NCBI GenBank assembly: GCA_900551985.1
Contig: URYG01000156.1
Coordinates: 1 to 7,677 of the forward strand
Origin: an uncultured Prevotella sp.
GTDB lineage: Bacteria > Bacteroidota > Bacteroidia > Bacteroidales > Bacteroidaceae
DNA length: 7,677 bases
Reading direction: 5' to 3'
The notes below the pieces were generated by a model that saw only the letters and a list, made by a program, of their open reading frames with translations, was not told the DNA's origin and searched no databases. A program made the translations under genes and the position numbers. Below are positions 1 to 6,087 of this stretch, in pieces; position 1 is the first letter of the stretch; each line of letters begins with the position of its first letter.

Positions 1-40
1 TCTCGTCGAGGATAACATCGCGGAAGATGTTGGTTACAGG
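1..40 (-). other. Inverted fragment of serS (fold-back junction)
   Basis: Read on the - strand from base 40 to base 2, this segment encodes PVTNIFRDVILDE. From memory of Bacteroidales seryl-tRNA synthetases, this conserved stretch lies roughly 15-20 residues before the CFRREAGSYGKDVRG motif. The + strand frame of serS has a TAA at 13-15 and reads as nonsense before codon 40-42, then continues correctly as AGSYGKDVRG. The order is therefore an inverted upstream piece joined directly to the downstream piece, with the intervening residues missing. The join falls at or next to the short shared sequence AGG at 38-40. I read this as an assembly or amplification chimera, or as a contig end. A true chromosomal inversion would break an essential gene. 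Confidence 0.85.
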
Positions 41-531
41 CTGGTAGCTATGGCAAGGACGTTCGTGGCTTGAACCGCCTGCACCAGTTTGACAAGGTGG
101 AGATCGTACGCATCGATAAGCCAGGTCACTCATACGAGAGCTTGAACGAGATGCTCGACCACGTAGAGGGTCTCTTGAAGAAGTTGGAGTTGCCATACCA
201 CATCCTCCGTCTCTGCGGTGGTGATATGAGTTTCACCTCTTCTATCTGCTACGACTTCGAGACATGGAGTGCAGCACAGGGTCGCTGGTTGGAGGTTTCA
301 TCAGTATCTAACTTCGAGAGCTACCAGGCTAACCGTCTCCACTGTCGCTATCGCCATGCAGAGGACAAGAAGATTGAGCTTTGCCACACCTTGAATGGTT
401 CTGCTCTTGCTTTGCCACGTATCGTAGCAACCATCCTGGAGAACAACCAGACTCCAGAGGGTATCCGCGTTCCTAAGGTATTGGTTCCTTACTGCGGATT
501 CGAGATGCTCGACGACAAGAACTTCGATTAA
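40..531 (+). CDS. serS: Seryl-tRNA synthetase, C-terminal part (5' end missing)
   Basis: Seryl-tRNA synthetase charges tRNA-Ser with serine in the cytosol and is a class II synthetase. About 164 residues are present from a protein of roughly 420-430 in this phylum. The fragment starts in the motif 2 region (AGSYGKDVRGLNRLHQF) and runs through LRLCGGDMSF and WLEVSSVSNFESYQANR. It then reaches class II motif 3, HTLNGSALALPRIVATILEN, whose invariant Arg is encoded at 418-420, and ends normally at TAA 529-531. The N-terminal coiled-coil arm and the first half of the catalytic domain are absent because the sequence before codon 40-42 is an inverted fragment. The TTG at 70-72 is an internal leucine codon, not a start. 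The identity of the family is close to certain, while the 5' boundary is an artefact of the junction. Confidence 0.96.
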   Translation, partial: AGSYGKDVRGLNRLHQFDKVEIVRIDKPGHSYESLNEMLDHVEGLLKKLELPYHILRLCGGDMSFTSSICYDFETWSAAQGRWLEVSSVSNFESYQANRLHCRYRHAEDKKIELCHTLNGSALALPRIVATILENNQTPEGIRVPKVLVPYCGFEMLDDKNFD

Positions 532-575
532 TTCGAAAAGAATCGATTAATTCGATAGAACTTCGATTCATTCGA
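517..575. repeat. Three imperfect 20-bp tandem repeats at the serS stop codon
   Basis: The copies lie at 517-536, 537-555 and 556-575, with consensus close to AAGAACTTCGATTAATTCGA. The first copy contains the last four sense codons of serS and its TAA. The second lacks one base and the third has a T-to-C change in the core. Each core is also a dyad (TTCGA-N5-TCGAA in the first copy, ATCGA-N5-TCGAT in the second), so the array repeats a palindrome about every 20 bp. It could be slippage duplication of the gene end or a set of binding sites. Confidence 0.8.
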
Positions 576-602
576 TAAAATTAAAATAAAACATATTGTA
601 CG

Positions 603-653
603 AGGATAACTTCGGCTACCCAAAAGGCGGCCGCAGTTATCCTTTTGCGTTTT
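603..653 (+). terminator. Probable intrinsic terminator after serS
   Basis: AGGATAACT (603-611) pairs perfectly with AGTTATCCT (635-643). Inside it CGGC (613-616) can pair with GCCG (630-633) around an A-rich loop. The stem is followed by TTTT-GCG-TTTT (643-653). It lies about 70 nt after the serS stop and 80 nt before the next start, so ending serS transcription is the simplest role. The interrupted T-run is weaker than in classic terminators, so a structured leader or attenuator for the next gene is an alternative. Confidence 0.6.
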
Positions 654-732
654 ATATACCATGAGCAAACATCAAGACAACTAATAAGAAATAGAATCAC
701 AGATAGTATTCAACATAAAAATTAAATAGCCC

Positions 733-3078
733 ATGAACAAGATTATCAAGAAAATACAATACTCAGAAAAGGTATTTCGTTTCGATGTAGAAGCTCCACT
801 CATCGCCAAGAGCCGCAAGGCTGGCAACTTCGTCATCATCCGTGTAGATAACAACAGCGAGCGTATGCCGCTGACCATCGCCGATGCCGATATCGAGCAA
901 GGCACCATCACCCTGGTGGTACAGAAGGTAGGACTTTCTTCTACCAAGCTCTGCGCCTTGAACGAGGGCGATGAGATTCACGATGTGGTGGGACCACTCG
1001 GAAACCCTACCCACATCGAGAACTTCGGTACCGTGATCTGTGCAGGTGGTGGCGTAGGCGTAGCTCCAATGCTCCCTATCATCAAGGCTCTGAAGGCTGC
1101 AGGCAACCGAGTGCTCAGCGTTATCGCGGGTAGAAGCAAGGACCTCGTCATCATGGAAGACGAAGTGCGTGCATCCAGCGATGAACTCATCATCATGACC
1201 GATGACGGAAGCTACGGTGAGAAAGGCGTAGTAACCGTAGGTATCGAGAAACTCATCAATCAGGAACATATAGATAAGGTGTTCGCCATCGGTCCTCCTA
1301 TCATGATGAAGTTCTGCTGCCTCCTTACCCAGAAATACAATCTCTCTACTGATGTATCGCTCAACACCATCATGGTGGATGGTACCGGTATGTGCGGTGC
1401 CTGTCGTCTCACTATCGGTGGCAAGACCAAGTTTGTCTGCATCGACGGTCCTGAGTTTGATGGCGCCCAGGTAGATTGGGATGAGATGTTCAAGCGCATG
1501 GGCACTTTCAAGGATGTAGAGCGCGAGGAGATGGAGCACTTCGAGGAGCATCTGGCTACAGTGGATGCAGAGAAGAAGAAGGAGACTACAGACGTAACGA
1601 TGGACGTAGCTCCTACCGATGCACCAATAGAAGAACTGACCGACCGTAACGCTGCGTGGCGCAAGGAGTTACGTGCATCGATGAAAGCAAAGGAGCGCAC
1701 CGCTATCGAGCGCGTGAAGATGCCAGAACTAGACCCGGTTTATCGTGCAACTACCCGCACCGAGGAAGTAAACATCGGTTTGACCAAGGAGATGGCTTTG
1801 ACAGAGGCGAAGCGCTGCCTCGACTGTCCGAAGCCTACCTGTATGGAGGGTTGCCCAGTGAGCATCAACATTCCATCCTTCATCAAGAACATCGAGCGAG
1901 GTCAGTTCCTGGCTGCAGCCAAGGTTCTGAAAAACACCTCTGCTCTCCCAGCCGTTTGCGGTAGAGTTTGTCCACAGGAGAAACAGTGCGAGAGCAAGTG
2001 CGTACATCTCAAGATGAACGAGCCAGCCGTTGCCATCGGTTACCTGGAGCGTTTCGCAGCCGACTACGAGCGTCAGAGCGGCAACATCTCTGTCCCTGAA
2101 TGCGATGAGGCAAACGGCATCAAGGTGGCAGTAGTTGGTTCAGGTCCTTCCGGCTTGAGCTTTGCCGGCGATATGGCGAAGAAGGGATTCGACGTCACCG
2201 TATTCGAGGCTCTGCACGAGATAGGCGGTGTATTGAAATATGGTATTCCTGAATTCCGATTGCCAAATGCCATCGTGGATGTGGAGATAGAGAATCTCCA
2301 GAAGATGGGCGTGAAGTTCATTACCGACTGCATCGTGGGCAAGACTATCTCCGTGAAGGATTTGGAAGAGCAGGGATTCAAGGGATTCTTCGTTGGCTCG
2401 GGAGCCGGACTTCCTAACTTCATGAATATCCCTGGCGAGAACGCCTTGAACATCATGTCATCCAACGAGTATCTTACCCGTGTGAACCTGATGGATGCAG
2501 CCAATCCTCATACCGATACCCCTATCAACCTGGGCAAGAAGGTGGTGGTAGTTGGTGGCGGAAACACTGCAATGGATAGCTGCCGCACCGCCAAGCGACT
2601 CGGCGCCGAAGTTACATTGGTTTATCGCCGTTCGGAGGCAGAAATGCCTGCCCGACTTGAGGAGGTGAAGCATGCCAAGGAAGAAGGCATCAACTTCATG
2701 ACCTTACATAATCCAAAGGAATATGAAGCAGATGAGAAGGGCGCAGTAAAGGCTGTAGTCTTGGATGTGATGCAGCTCGGTGAGCCAGATGCCAGCGGCC
2801 GTCGCCGTCCGGAAGCAACAGGCGAAACCATCACTTTGGAGTGCGACCAGGTAATCGTAGCCGTTGGTGTAAGCCCTAACCCACTCGTTCCTCAGAGTAT
2901 CGAGGGTTTGGAACTTGGCAGAAAGAATACAATTGCCGTAAATGACCAGATGCAGAGTTCTATTGAGGAAATCTACGCTGGCGGCGACATCGTAAGAGGT
3001 GGCGCTACCGTGATCCTTGCTATGGGAGATGGTAGAAAGGCTGCGCTCAACATGAGTGAGAGGCTTTTGAAGAAATAG
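733..3078 (+). CDS. nfnAB: Fused NADH-dependent ferredoxin:NADP+ oxidoreductase (NfnA-NfnB fusion)
   Basis: This 781-residue cytosolic flavin/iron-sulfur enzyme probably couples NADPH, NAD+ and ferredoxin by flavin-based electron bifurcation. Residues 1-255 form an NfnA/PyrK-type reductase: FAD motif RMPLT (44-48), NAD-binding AGGGVGVAP (104-112), and a [2Fe-2S] site at Asp216, Cys221, Cys224 and Cys236, an Asp plus three Cys set like known NfnA. A charged linker follows (about 256-335). Residues 336-781 form NfnB, related to the glutamate synthase small subunit. Two [4Fe-4S] groups are visible at Cys362/365/370/374 and Cys409/413/419/423. The dinucleotide folds are GSGPSG (469-474, FAD) and GGGNTAMD (608-615, NADPH), and the C-terminal FAD motif is YAGGDI (748-753). 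Automated pipelines often label such fusions 'dihydroorotate dehydrogenase B subunit/glutamate synthase', but no pyrD or gltB lies nearby. The start is ATG at 733 with no clear Shine-Dalgarno sequence. The fusion is common in Bacteroidales, and bifurcation is inferred. Confidence 0.93.
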   Translation: MNKIIKKIQYSEKVFRFDVEAPLIAKSRKAGNFVIIRVDNNSERMPLTIADADIEQGTITLVVQKVGLSSTKLCALNEGDEIHDVVGPLGNPTHIENFGTVICAGGGVGVAPMLPIIKALKAAGNRVLSVIAGRSKDLVIMEDEVRASSDELIIMTDDGSYGEKGVVTVGIEKLINQEHIDKVFAIGPPIMMKFCCLLTQKYNLSTDVSLNTIMVDGTGMCGACRLTIGGKTKFVCIDGPEFDGAQVDWDEMFKRMGTFKDVEREEMEHFEEHLATVDAEKKKETTDVTMDVAPTDAPIEELTDRNAAWRKELRASMKAKERTAIERVKMPELDPVYRATTRTEEVNIGLTKEMALTEAKRCLDCPKPTCMEGCPVSINIPSFIKNIERGQFLAAAKVLKNTSALPAVCGRVCPQEKQCESKCVHLKMNEPAVAIGYLERFAADYERQSGNISVPECDEANGIKVAVVGSGPSGLSFAGDMAKKGFDVTVFEALHEIGGVLKYGIPEFRLPNAIVDVEIENLQKMGVKFITDCIVGKTISVKDLEEQGFKGFFVGSGAGLPNFMNIPGENALNIMSSNEYLTRVNLMDAANPHTDTPINLGKKVVVVGGGNTAMDSCRTAKRLGAEVTLVYRRSEAEMPARLEEVKHAKEEGINFMTLHNPKEYEADEKGAVKAVVLDVMQLGEPDASGRRRPEATGETITLECDQVIVAVGVSPNPLVPQSIEGLELGRKNTIAVNDQMQSSIEEIYAGGDIVRGGATVILAMGDGRKAALNMSERLLKK

Positions 3079-3082
3079 AATT

Positions 3083-3124
3083 AAAAAAAACAGAACTTTC
3101 GTATGTGCGAAAGTTCTGTTTTTT
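3083..3124. terminator. Bidirectional intrinsic terminator between convergent genes
   Basis: CAGAACTTTCG (3091-3101) and CGAAAGTTCTG (3108-3118) form a perfect 11-bp stem around the loop TATGTG. Eight A's precede the stem and six T's follow it, which extends pairing to about 17 bp and gives a T-tail in both directions. It sits 4 nt after the nfnAB stop and 3 nt before the stop of the convergent barrel gene, so it serves both transcripts. Confidence 0.95.
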
Positions 3125-3127
3125 ATA

Positions 3128-4516
3128 CTATAGATTGAATCTCAAACCAAACTGGAGATTGAAATTCAACTTCTTATCCTTGAAGGTATTTTCCACATGG
3201 CTTCCGTTATCGAAATAATATTTAGCACCCGGTTCGATATACAGACCCACCTTTGGCGTGATGTCATACTGCGCACCGAGCGAAGCCTTTCCAGAGAACT
3301 GCACTCTGTCTCGCTTGGCATTCTCTTTCTTTACTCCCTCTTCATCAGTATCATTCTTCACATTGTAATCAGCCTCAGCACCAGCCATCACGTAAGCATG
3401 GAAGCCTCCACTCTGCCAGAATTCATAATTCAATCCCACCGGAATACCTACATAATGAAGCACCTGATGAACATTGTAGCTACTACTTGGTGCGTATGGG
3501 TAAAAATCTGAAGAAGTGCGTGTATATACCATACCCGTGCTCAAAGACAGACGAGGTGCAATGCCAAAGGCTACCTGCAAACCTACGGAAACCGGAGCAT
3601 GATGCTTGGCATTCCCCTGCTGTTTTCTTTGAATCGCCTTATAGGATGCCAAGAGATATTCTTCTCCATATATGCCTCCAGCCGCTGGATCAGGGATGAC
3701 TCCAGGCATCGGCTCTGCCATCGTTCCATAGCTAAAATCATTATAGCCTCCAGACGCATCTGAATTAACCCCTCCCAGACTTGGCGTCAGGTTTTCGGCA
3801 TAGAGTTGCATCGACCAACCGGCAATCTCCTTATCTTTTTCAAAATGATAAGATTGAGAAGCATACGCTGCCGCATGGTTATCGGTAGAGCGGGTTAAGA
3901 CCTTATGATCGTAAGAGCGGGTCAAGGTCTTATGATCGGTAGAGCCATCAGTAGCCTTATCCTCAGATACAGGTTCTGCCGGATCTGAATTCTCTGCAAG
4001 CAAAGAGATTTCATTCTCAGATTCTTCCTCAAGAGTATTAACCATCTTGCTTTGGGATGCAGCGGATTGCAAATCCGCTGAAACAATGTGGGATGGAGAG
4101 CCTTGGTTTACAGCTACTGAGGAAGCAGCGGATTGCAAATCCGCTGAGACAGCGTGGGATGGCGAAACAGCGTGGGATGGTGAAACAACGTGGGAAGCCA
4201 ATTGCAAATTACCCTTTTCTACATCCTCCTGGTGCAGATAAACATAGCTTCCACCTATTCCCAATAATGCCACAGCTGCTGCCGCAGACCATCGCTTGAA
4301 ATAGACAATCCTGGCATTCTTTTTAGCCTCTGAACCAACGTGTAAATCTGCAGATTCTGAACTATCAGAATCTATCTTCTGCGGATTCGACGAAACAGAT
4401 TCTATATTATTCTGAGCAAGCGATTGTTCAATGCCTGCCCACAAGTCGTGGCTGACAGACTCCTGATAGTCTGCCAACTGGTCTTGAAGTTTGCTTGTCC
4501 AATCTTGATTACTCAT
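3128..4516 (-). CDS. Dual-membrane anti-sigma factor with outer-membrane beta-barrel (Dma-like)
   Basis: This 462-residue protein has four apparent parts. Residues 1-73 are cytosolic, hydrophilic and partly helical (DWTSKLQDQL..., DLWAGIEQSL), and probably bind the sigma factor encoded just upstream. Residues 76-95 form one hydrophobic helix preceded by the basic FKRW. Residues 97 to about 228 are Ser/Ala/Asp/Glu-rich, predicted disordered, and contain repeats. Residues 232-462 alternate polar and aromatic residues as in porin-type barrels (VSVGLQVAFGIAPRLSLSTG, GLYIEPGAKYYF) and end in the strand LNFNLQFGLRFNL. There is no N-terminal signal peptide, so the barrel would be tethered to the inner-membrane helix through the periplasm. 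This matches the dual-membrane-spanning anti-sigma (Dma) proteins of Bacteroides thetaiotaomicron, where Dma1 with its partner Das1 affects vesiculation. The start ATG (4516) overlaps the sigma stop by 8 nt (ATGAGTAA), suggesting translational coupling. Sensor role and ligand are inferred. Confidence 0.85.
   Translation of the reverse strand: MSNQDWTSKLQDQLADYQESVSHDLWAGIEQSLAQNNIESVSSNPQKIDSDSSESADLHVGSEAKKNARIVYFKRWSAAAAVALLGIGGSYVYLHQEDVEKGNLQLASHVVSPSHAVSPSHAVSADLQSAASSVAVNQGSPSHIVSADLQSAASQSKMVNTLEEESENEISLLAENSDPAEPVSEDKATDGSTDHKTLTRSYDHKVLTRSTDNHAAAYASQSYHFEKDKEIAGWSMQLYAENLTPSLGGVNSDASGGYNDFSYGTMAEPMPGVIPDPAAGGIYGEEYLLASYKAIQRKQQGNAKHHAPVSVGLQVAFGIAPRLSLSTGMVYTRTSSDFYPYAPSSSYNVHQVLHYVGIPVGLNYEFWQSGGFHAYVMAGAEADYNVKNDTDEEGVKKENAKRDRVQFSGKASLGAQYDITPKVGLYIEPGAKYYFDNGSHVENTFKDKKLNFNLQFGLRFNL
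3881..3934 (-). repeat. 27-bp in-frame tandem repeat, two copies
   Basis: The copies at 3881-3907 and 3908-3934 differ at a few positions. A third partial copy begins at 3935 (ATCGGTAGAGC). In the protein they give STDHKTLTR, SYDHKVLTR and STDNH (about residues 192-214), within the predicted periplasmic linker of the barrel protein. The unit is exactly nine codons, so copy-number change would preserve the frame. Confidence 0.85.
4059..4199 (-). repeat. In-frame palindromic and 18-bp repeat cluster in the linker
   Basis: Two identical 23-nt blocks (4059-4081 and 4125-4147) lie 66 nt apart. Each contains the near-palindrome AGCGGAT-TGCAA-ATCCGCT (4061-4079 and 4127-4145) and encodes SADLQSAA on the - strand. 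Each block runs into 18-bp units of the form GARACARYGTGGGAWGSN on the + strand: one after the first block (4080-4097) and three in tandem after the second (4146-4163, 4164-4181, 4182-4199). These give SPSHAV-type hexapeptides in the protein (about residues 107-152). All units are multiples of three, so the disordered linker is lengthened without a frameshift. Confidence 0.88.
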
Positions 4517-5063
4517 ATTCTTTCTCGTTTATATTATTTAAATATTCATTTATTTTCTTTGCCAGAAACTTCTTGGCTCTTAGATATTGCGAGGCAGAGG
4601 TACTCTCCTTGATGCCCAGCAGATCAGCAATCTCCTTATGGCTCCTTTGTTCAAACACAAACATGTTCAGCACCAGTCGATAGCCCTCGGGCAATTCACC
4701 GATCATCTTCGTCAATACGTCAGGCGGCACCCGTTCTACCTCCGGTTCATCGTCACTCACATCTTCCGGAACTTCATCCACGAAAGTGATGCGACTCTGC
4801 TTTCGGGTAAAGCTGATAGCCTCATTTGCCACAATCCGAAGAAACCATGCCTTCAGCGAACCTTCGCCCCTATACTCGAAGTTGGCAATACCAGAGAAAA
4901 GCTTCACAAAACTATCCTGCACAACATCCTCCGCATCATCACGTAAAGGGACATACCTCAGCGCTACCGCCATGGCATATCCTACGTAGCGGTCGTAGAG
5001 CCGGTGCATCGCCGCCCGACTGCCGCCTTTTATGTCGTCCAAAAGTAGTTTTTCAGAATCCAA
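4509..5063 (-). CDS. ECF-type RNA polymerase sigma factor (Das-like partner)
   Basis: This 184-residue group 4 (ECF) sigma factor binds core RNA polymerase and directs it to a dedicated set of promoters. Region 2 covers about residues 18-88, with DAEDVVQDSFVKLF (43-56) for core and -10 contact and GSLKAWFLRIVANEAISFTRK (68-88). An acidic linker, DEVPEDVSDDEPEVE (96-110), follows. Region 4 covers about 120-175, with LPEGYRLVLNMF and the helix-turn-helix SHKEIADLLGIKESTSASQY. There is no region 1.1 or 3, as expected for ECF factors. The start is TTG at 5063: an in-frame TAG lies three codons upstream, and the first internal Met (residue 19) would cut into region 2. The 3' end overlaps the downstream anti-sigma gene by 8 nt, a normal arrangement for a sigma factor and its antagonist. 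Any promoter must lie in the 40 nt between the rnz terminator and the start. I see no convincing match to the Bacteroidetes -33/-7 consensus there, which would fit autoregulation. Confidence 0.95.
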   Translation of the reverse strand: MDSEKLLLDDIKGGSRAAMHRLYDRYVGYAMAVALRYVPLRDDAEDVVQDSFVKLFSGIANFEYRGEGSLKAWFLRIVANEAISFTRKQSRITFVDEVPEDVSDDEPEVERVPPDVLTKMIGELPEGYRLVLNMFVFEQRSHKEIADLLGIKESTSASQYLRAKKFLAKKINEYLNNINEKEYE

Positions 5064-5103
5064 TTTTCTCTATCTTTTATGTATTAAACGAATATCAACA
5101 CAA

Positions 5104-5143
5104 AACCTTGCACCAAAAAACGAACTTTTTTTGATGCAAGGTT
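5104..5143 (-). terminator. Long-stem hairpin terminator after rnz
   Basis: Arms 5104-5120 and 5127-5143 form a 17-bp stem around a 6-nt loop. The single non-Watson-Crick position is a G-U wobble in - strand RNA but a C-A mismatch in + strand RNA, so the structure favours transcription from rnz, whose stop lies 4 nt away. The T-tail on that strand is short (TTTTGTG, counted from within the stem end). It separates the rnz unit from the sigma unit. Confidence 0.8.
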
Positions 5144-5147
5144 GTTT

Positions 5148-6062
5148 TTATACCGAGATAACCATTCCCTCATTGGTGAGATAGCTTTCCTCGAAAATCT
5201 CCTTAGCTTCTTTCAGCAGAACCGTCTCATCATTATATCTCGCACTATAATGTCCCAGGAGCAACTTGCCTACCCCGGCAGCCTTTGCTACCATCGCAGC
5301 CTGCTTTGCCGTACTATGGTTGTAGATCTTAGCCCGGTCTTCCTGTTCCGAAGTATAGGTACTTTCGTGATAAAGCACCGTTACCCCCTTCACCTTTTCC
5401 CAGAGATTCGGAATATATCGGGTATCACTCATATAGGCATAACTGCGAGGCGGGTCGGCAGGAGTCACCAGACGGGCATTCGGAATCACCTCGCCATCTT
5501 CGTTGATCCAGTCAGCCCCATTCTTGATGTTGTTGATCTGACTGATCGGGATGCCGTAGTAATCTATCATATCTCTCTTGATGTGAGGCAGCGTAGGTTT
5601 CTCTCTGAAGATATAGCCGCAGCATGGCAGACGATGTTTCAGAGGCACCGTCTCCACCGTGAGCGAATGGTCTTCATAGATAATCTGCAGCTTCTCCGTA
5701 TCCCCCGGAATCATCTCCATCTCGTATTCCATCGTCTGCATAAAGAATTCTACCTGTTGTTTAAACAGAGGAGCATAATCCTTTGGAGCATAAACTCTTA
5801 ACTTAGACGTACGTCCGAGCATTCCGAGCGTAGAAAGCAAGCCCATCAAGCCAAAGCAATGATCTCCATGCATGTGGGTGATGAAGATGGCGTTCAGCTT
5901 GGAGAAATGGATATGAGAGCGACGGAACTGCATCTGTGCTCCCTCTCCACAATCTATCATATAGCATTTTCCCCGCATCTCTATGAGCTGCGAGGAAGCA
6001 TTGTGTTTCAGGGTTGGCAGCGCACTGCCACACCCCAGTATATGTATCTTAAATGGTTCCAA
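5148..6062 (-). CDS. rnz: Ribonuclease Z (tRNA 3' endonuclease)
   Basis: Ribonuclease Z is a cytosolic zinc-dependent metallo-beta-lactamase-fold endonuclease that removes 3' trailers from tRNA precursors. At 304 residues it has the usual short-form (RNase ZS) length. Visible motifs are the N-terminal HILGCGSALPT (7-17) and the signature HMHGDH (63-68), supplying the metal ligands His63, His65, Asp67 and His68. Further probable ligands are His143 in PLKHRLPCCGY, Asp213 in YMSDT, and His271 in LLLGHYSARY. HES at 232-234 and H249 in NHSTAKQAA are also conserved family positions. The start is TTG at 6062: a TAG lies three codons upstream in frame, and the family N-terminus aligns with MEPFKIHILGCG from this codon. 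It follows the lipoprotein gene by 25 nt, so the two are probably cotranscribed with mazG. The residue assignments come from family knowledge, and no active-site residue appears to be lost. Confidence 0.97.
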   Translation of the reverse strand: MEPFKIHILGCGSALPTLKHNASSQLIEMRGKCYMIDCGEGAQMQFRRSHIHFSKLNAIFITHMHGDHCFGLMGLLSTLGMLGRTSKLRVYAPKDYAPLFKQQVEFFMQTMEYEMEMIPGDTEKLQIIYEDHSLTVETVPLKHRLPCCGYIFREKPTLPHIKRDMIDYYGIPISQINNIKNGADWINEDGEVIPNARLVTPADPPRSYAYMSDTRYIPNLWEKVKGVTVLYHESTYTSEQEDRAKIYNHSTAKQAAMVAKAAGVGKLLLGHYSARYNDETVLLKEAKEIFEESYLTNEGMVISV

Positions 6063-6087
6063 CTTAATCTAAAATTAGAATGACAAT

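Noticed and set aside
7..16. CGAGGATAAC shared between the left edge and 601-610 as a possible recombination site
   Set aside because: A 10-base match is expected by chance in a window this size, and the flanking bases diverge at once. The left copy is explained by inverted serS codons.
517..575. Short repeats as a mini CRISPR array
   Set aside because: The units are only about 20 bp and directly adjacent with no unique spacers, and no cas genes are present.
763..1551. Long open frame on the - strand within nfnAB (262 codons), with others at 1260-1700 and 2073-2504
   Set aside because: They are antisense to a well-supported enzyme gene, have no recognisable domains, and arise from codon bias of the + strand gene.
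4059..4147. Possible tRNA-Cys: AGCGGATTGCAAATCCGCT resembles a Cys(GCA) anticodon arm, present twice on the + strand
   Set aside because: No acceptor stem, D arm or T-loop (GTTCGA-like) sequence flanks either copy, and both lie inside an intact, in-frame coding region on the other strand.
5064..5103. Sigma-gene promoter with TTTG (5104-5101) and TACATAAA as -33/-7
   Set aside because: The spacing is about 17 nt and the -7 match to TAnnTTTG is poor, so it is not supported well enough to annotate.
5142..5801. 219-codon + strand open frame opposite rnz
   Set aside because: It mirrors the conserved rnz coding sequence and begins inside the terminator/stop region of that gene. No domain is visible.
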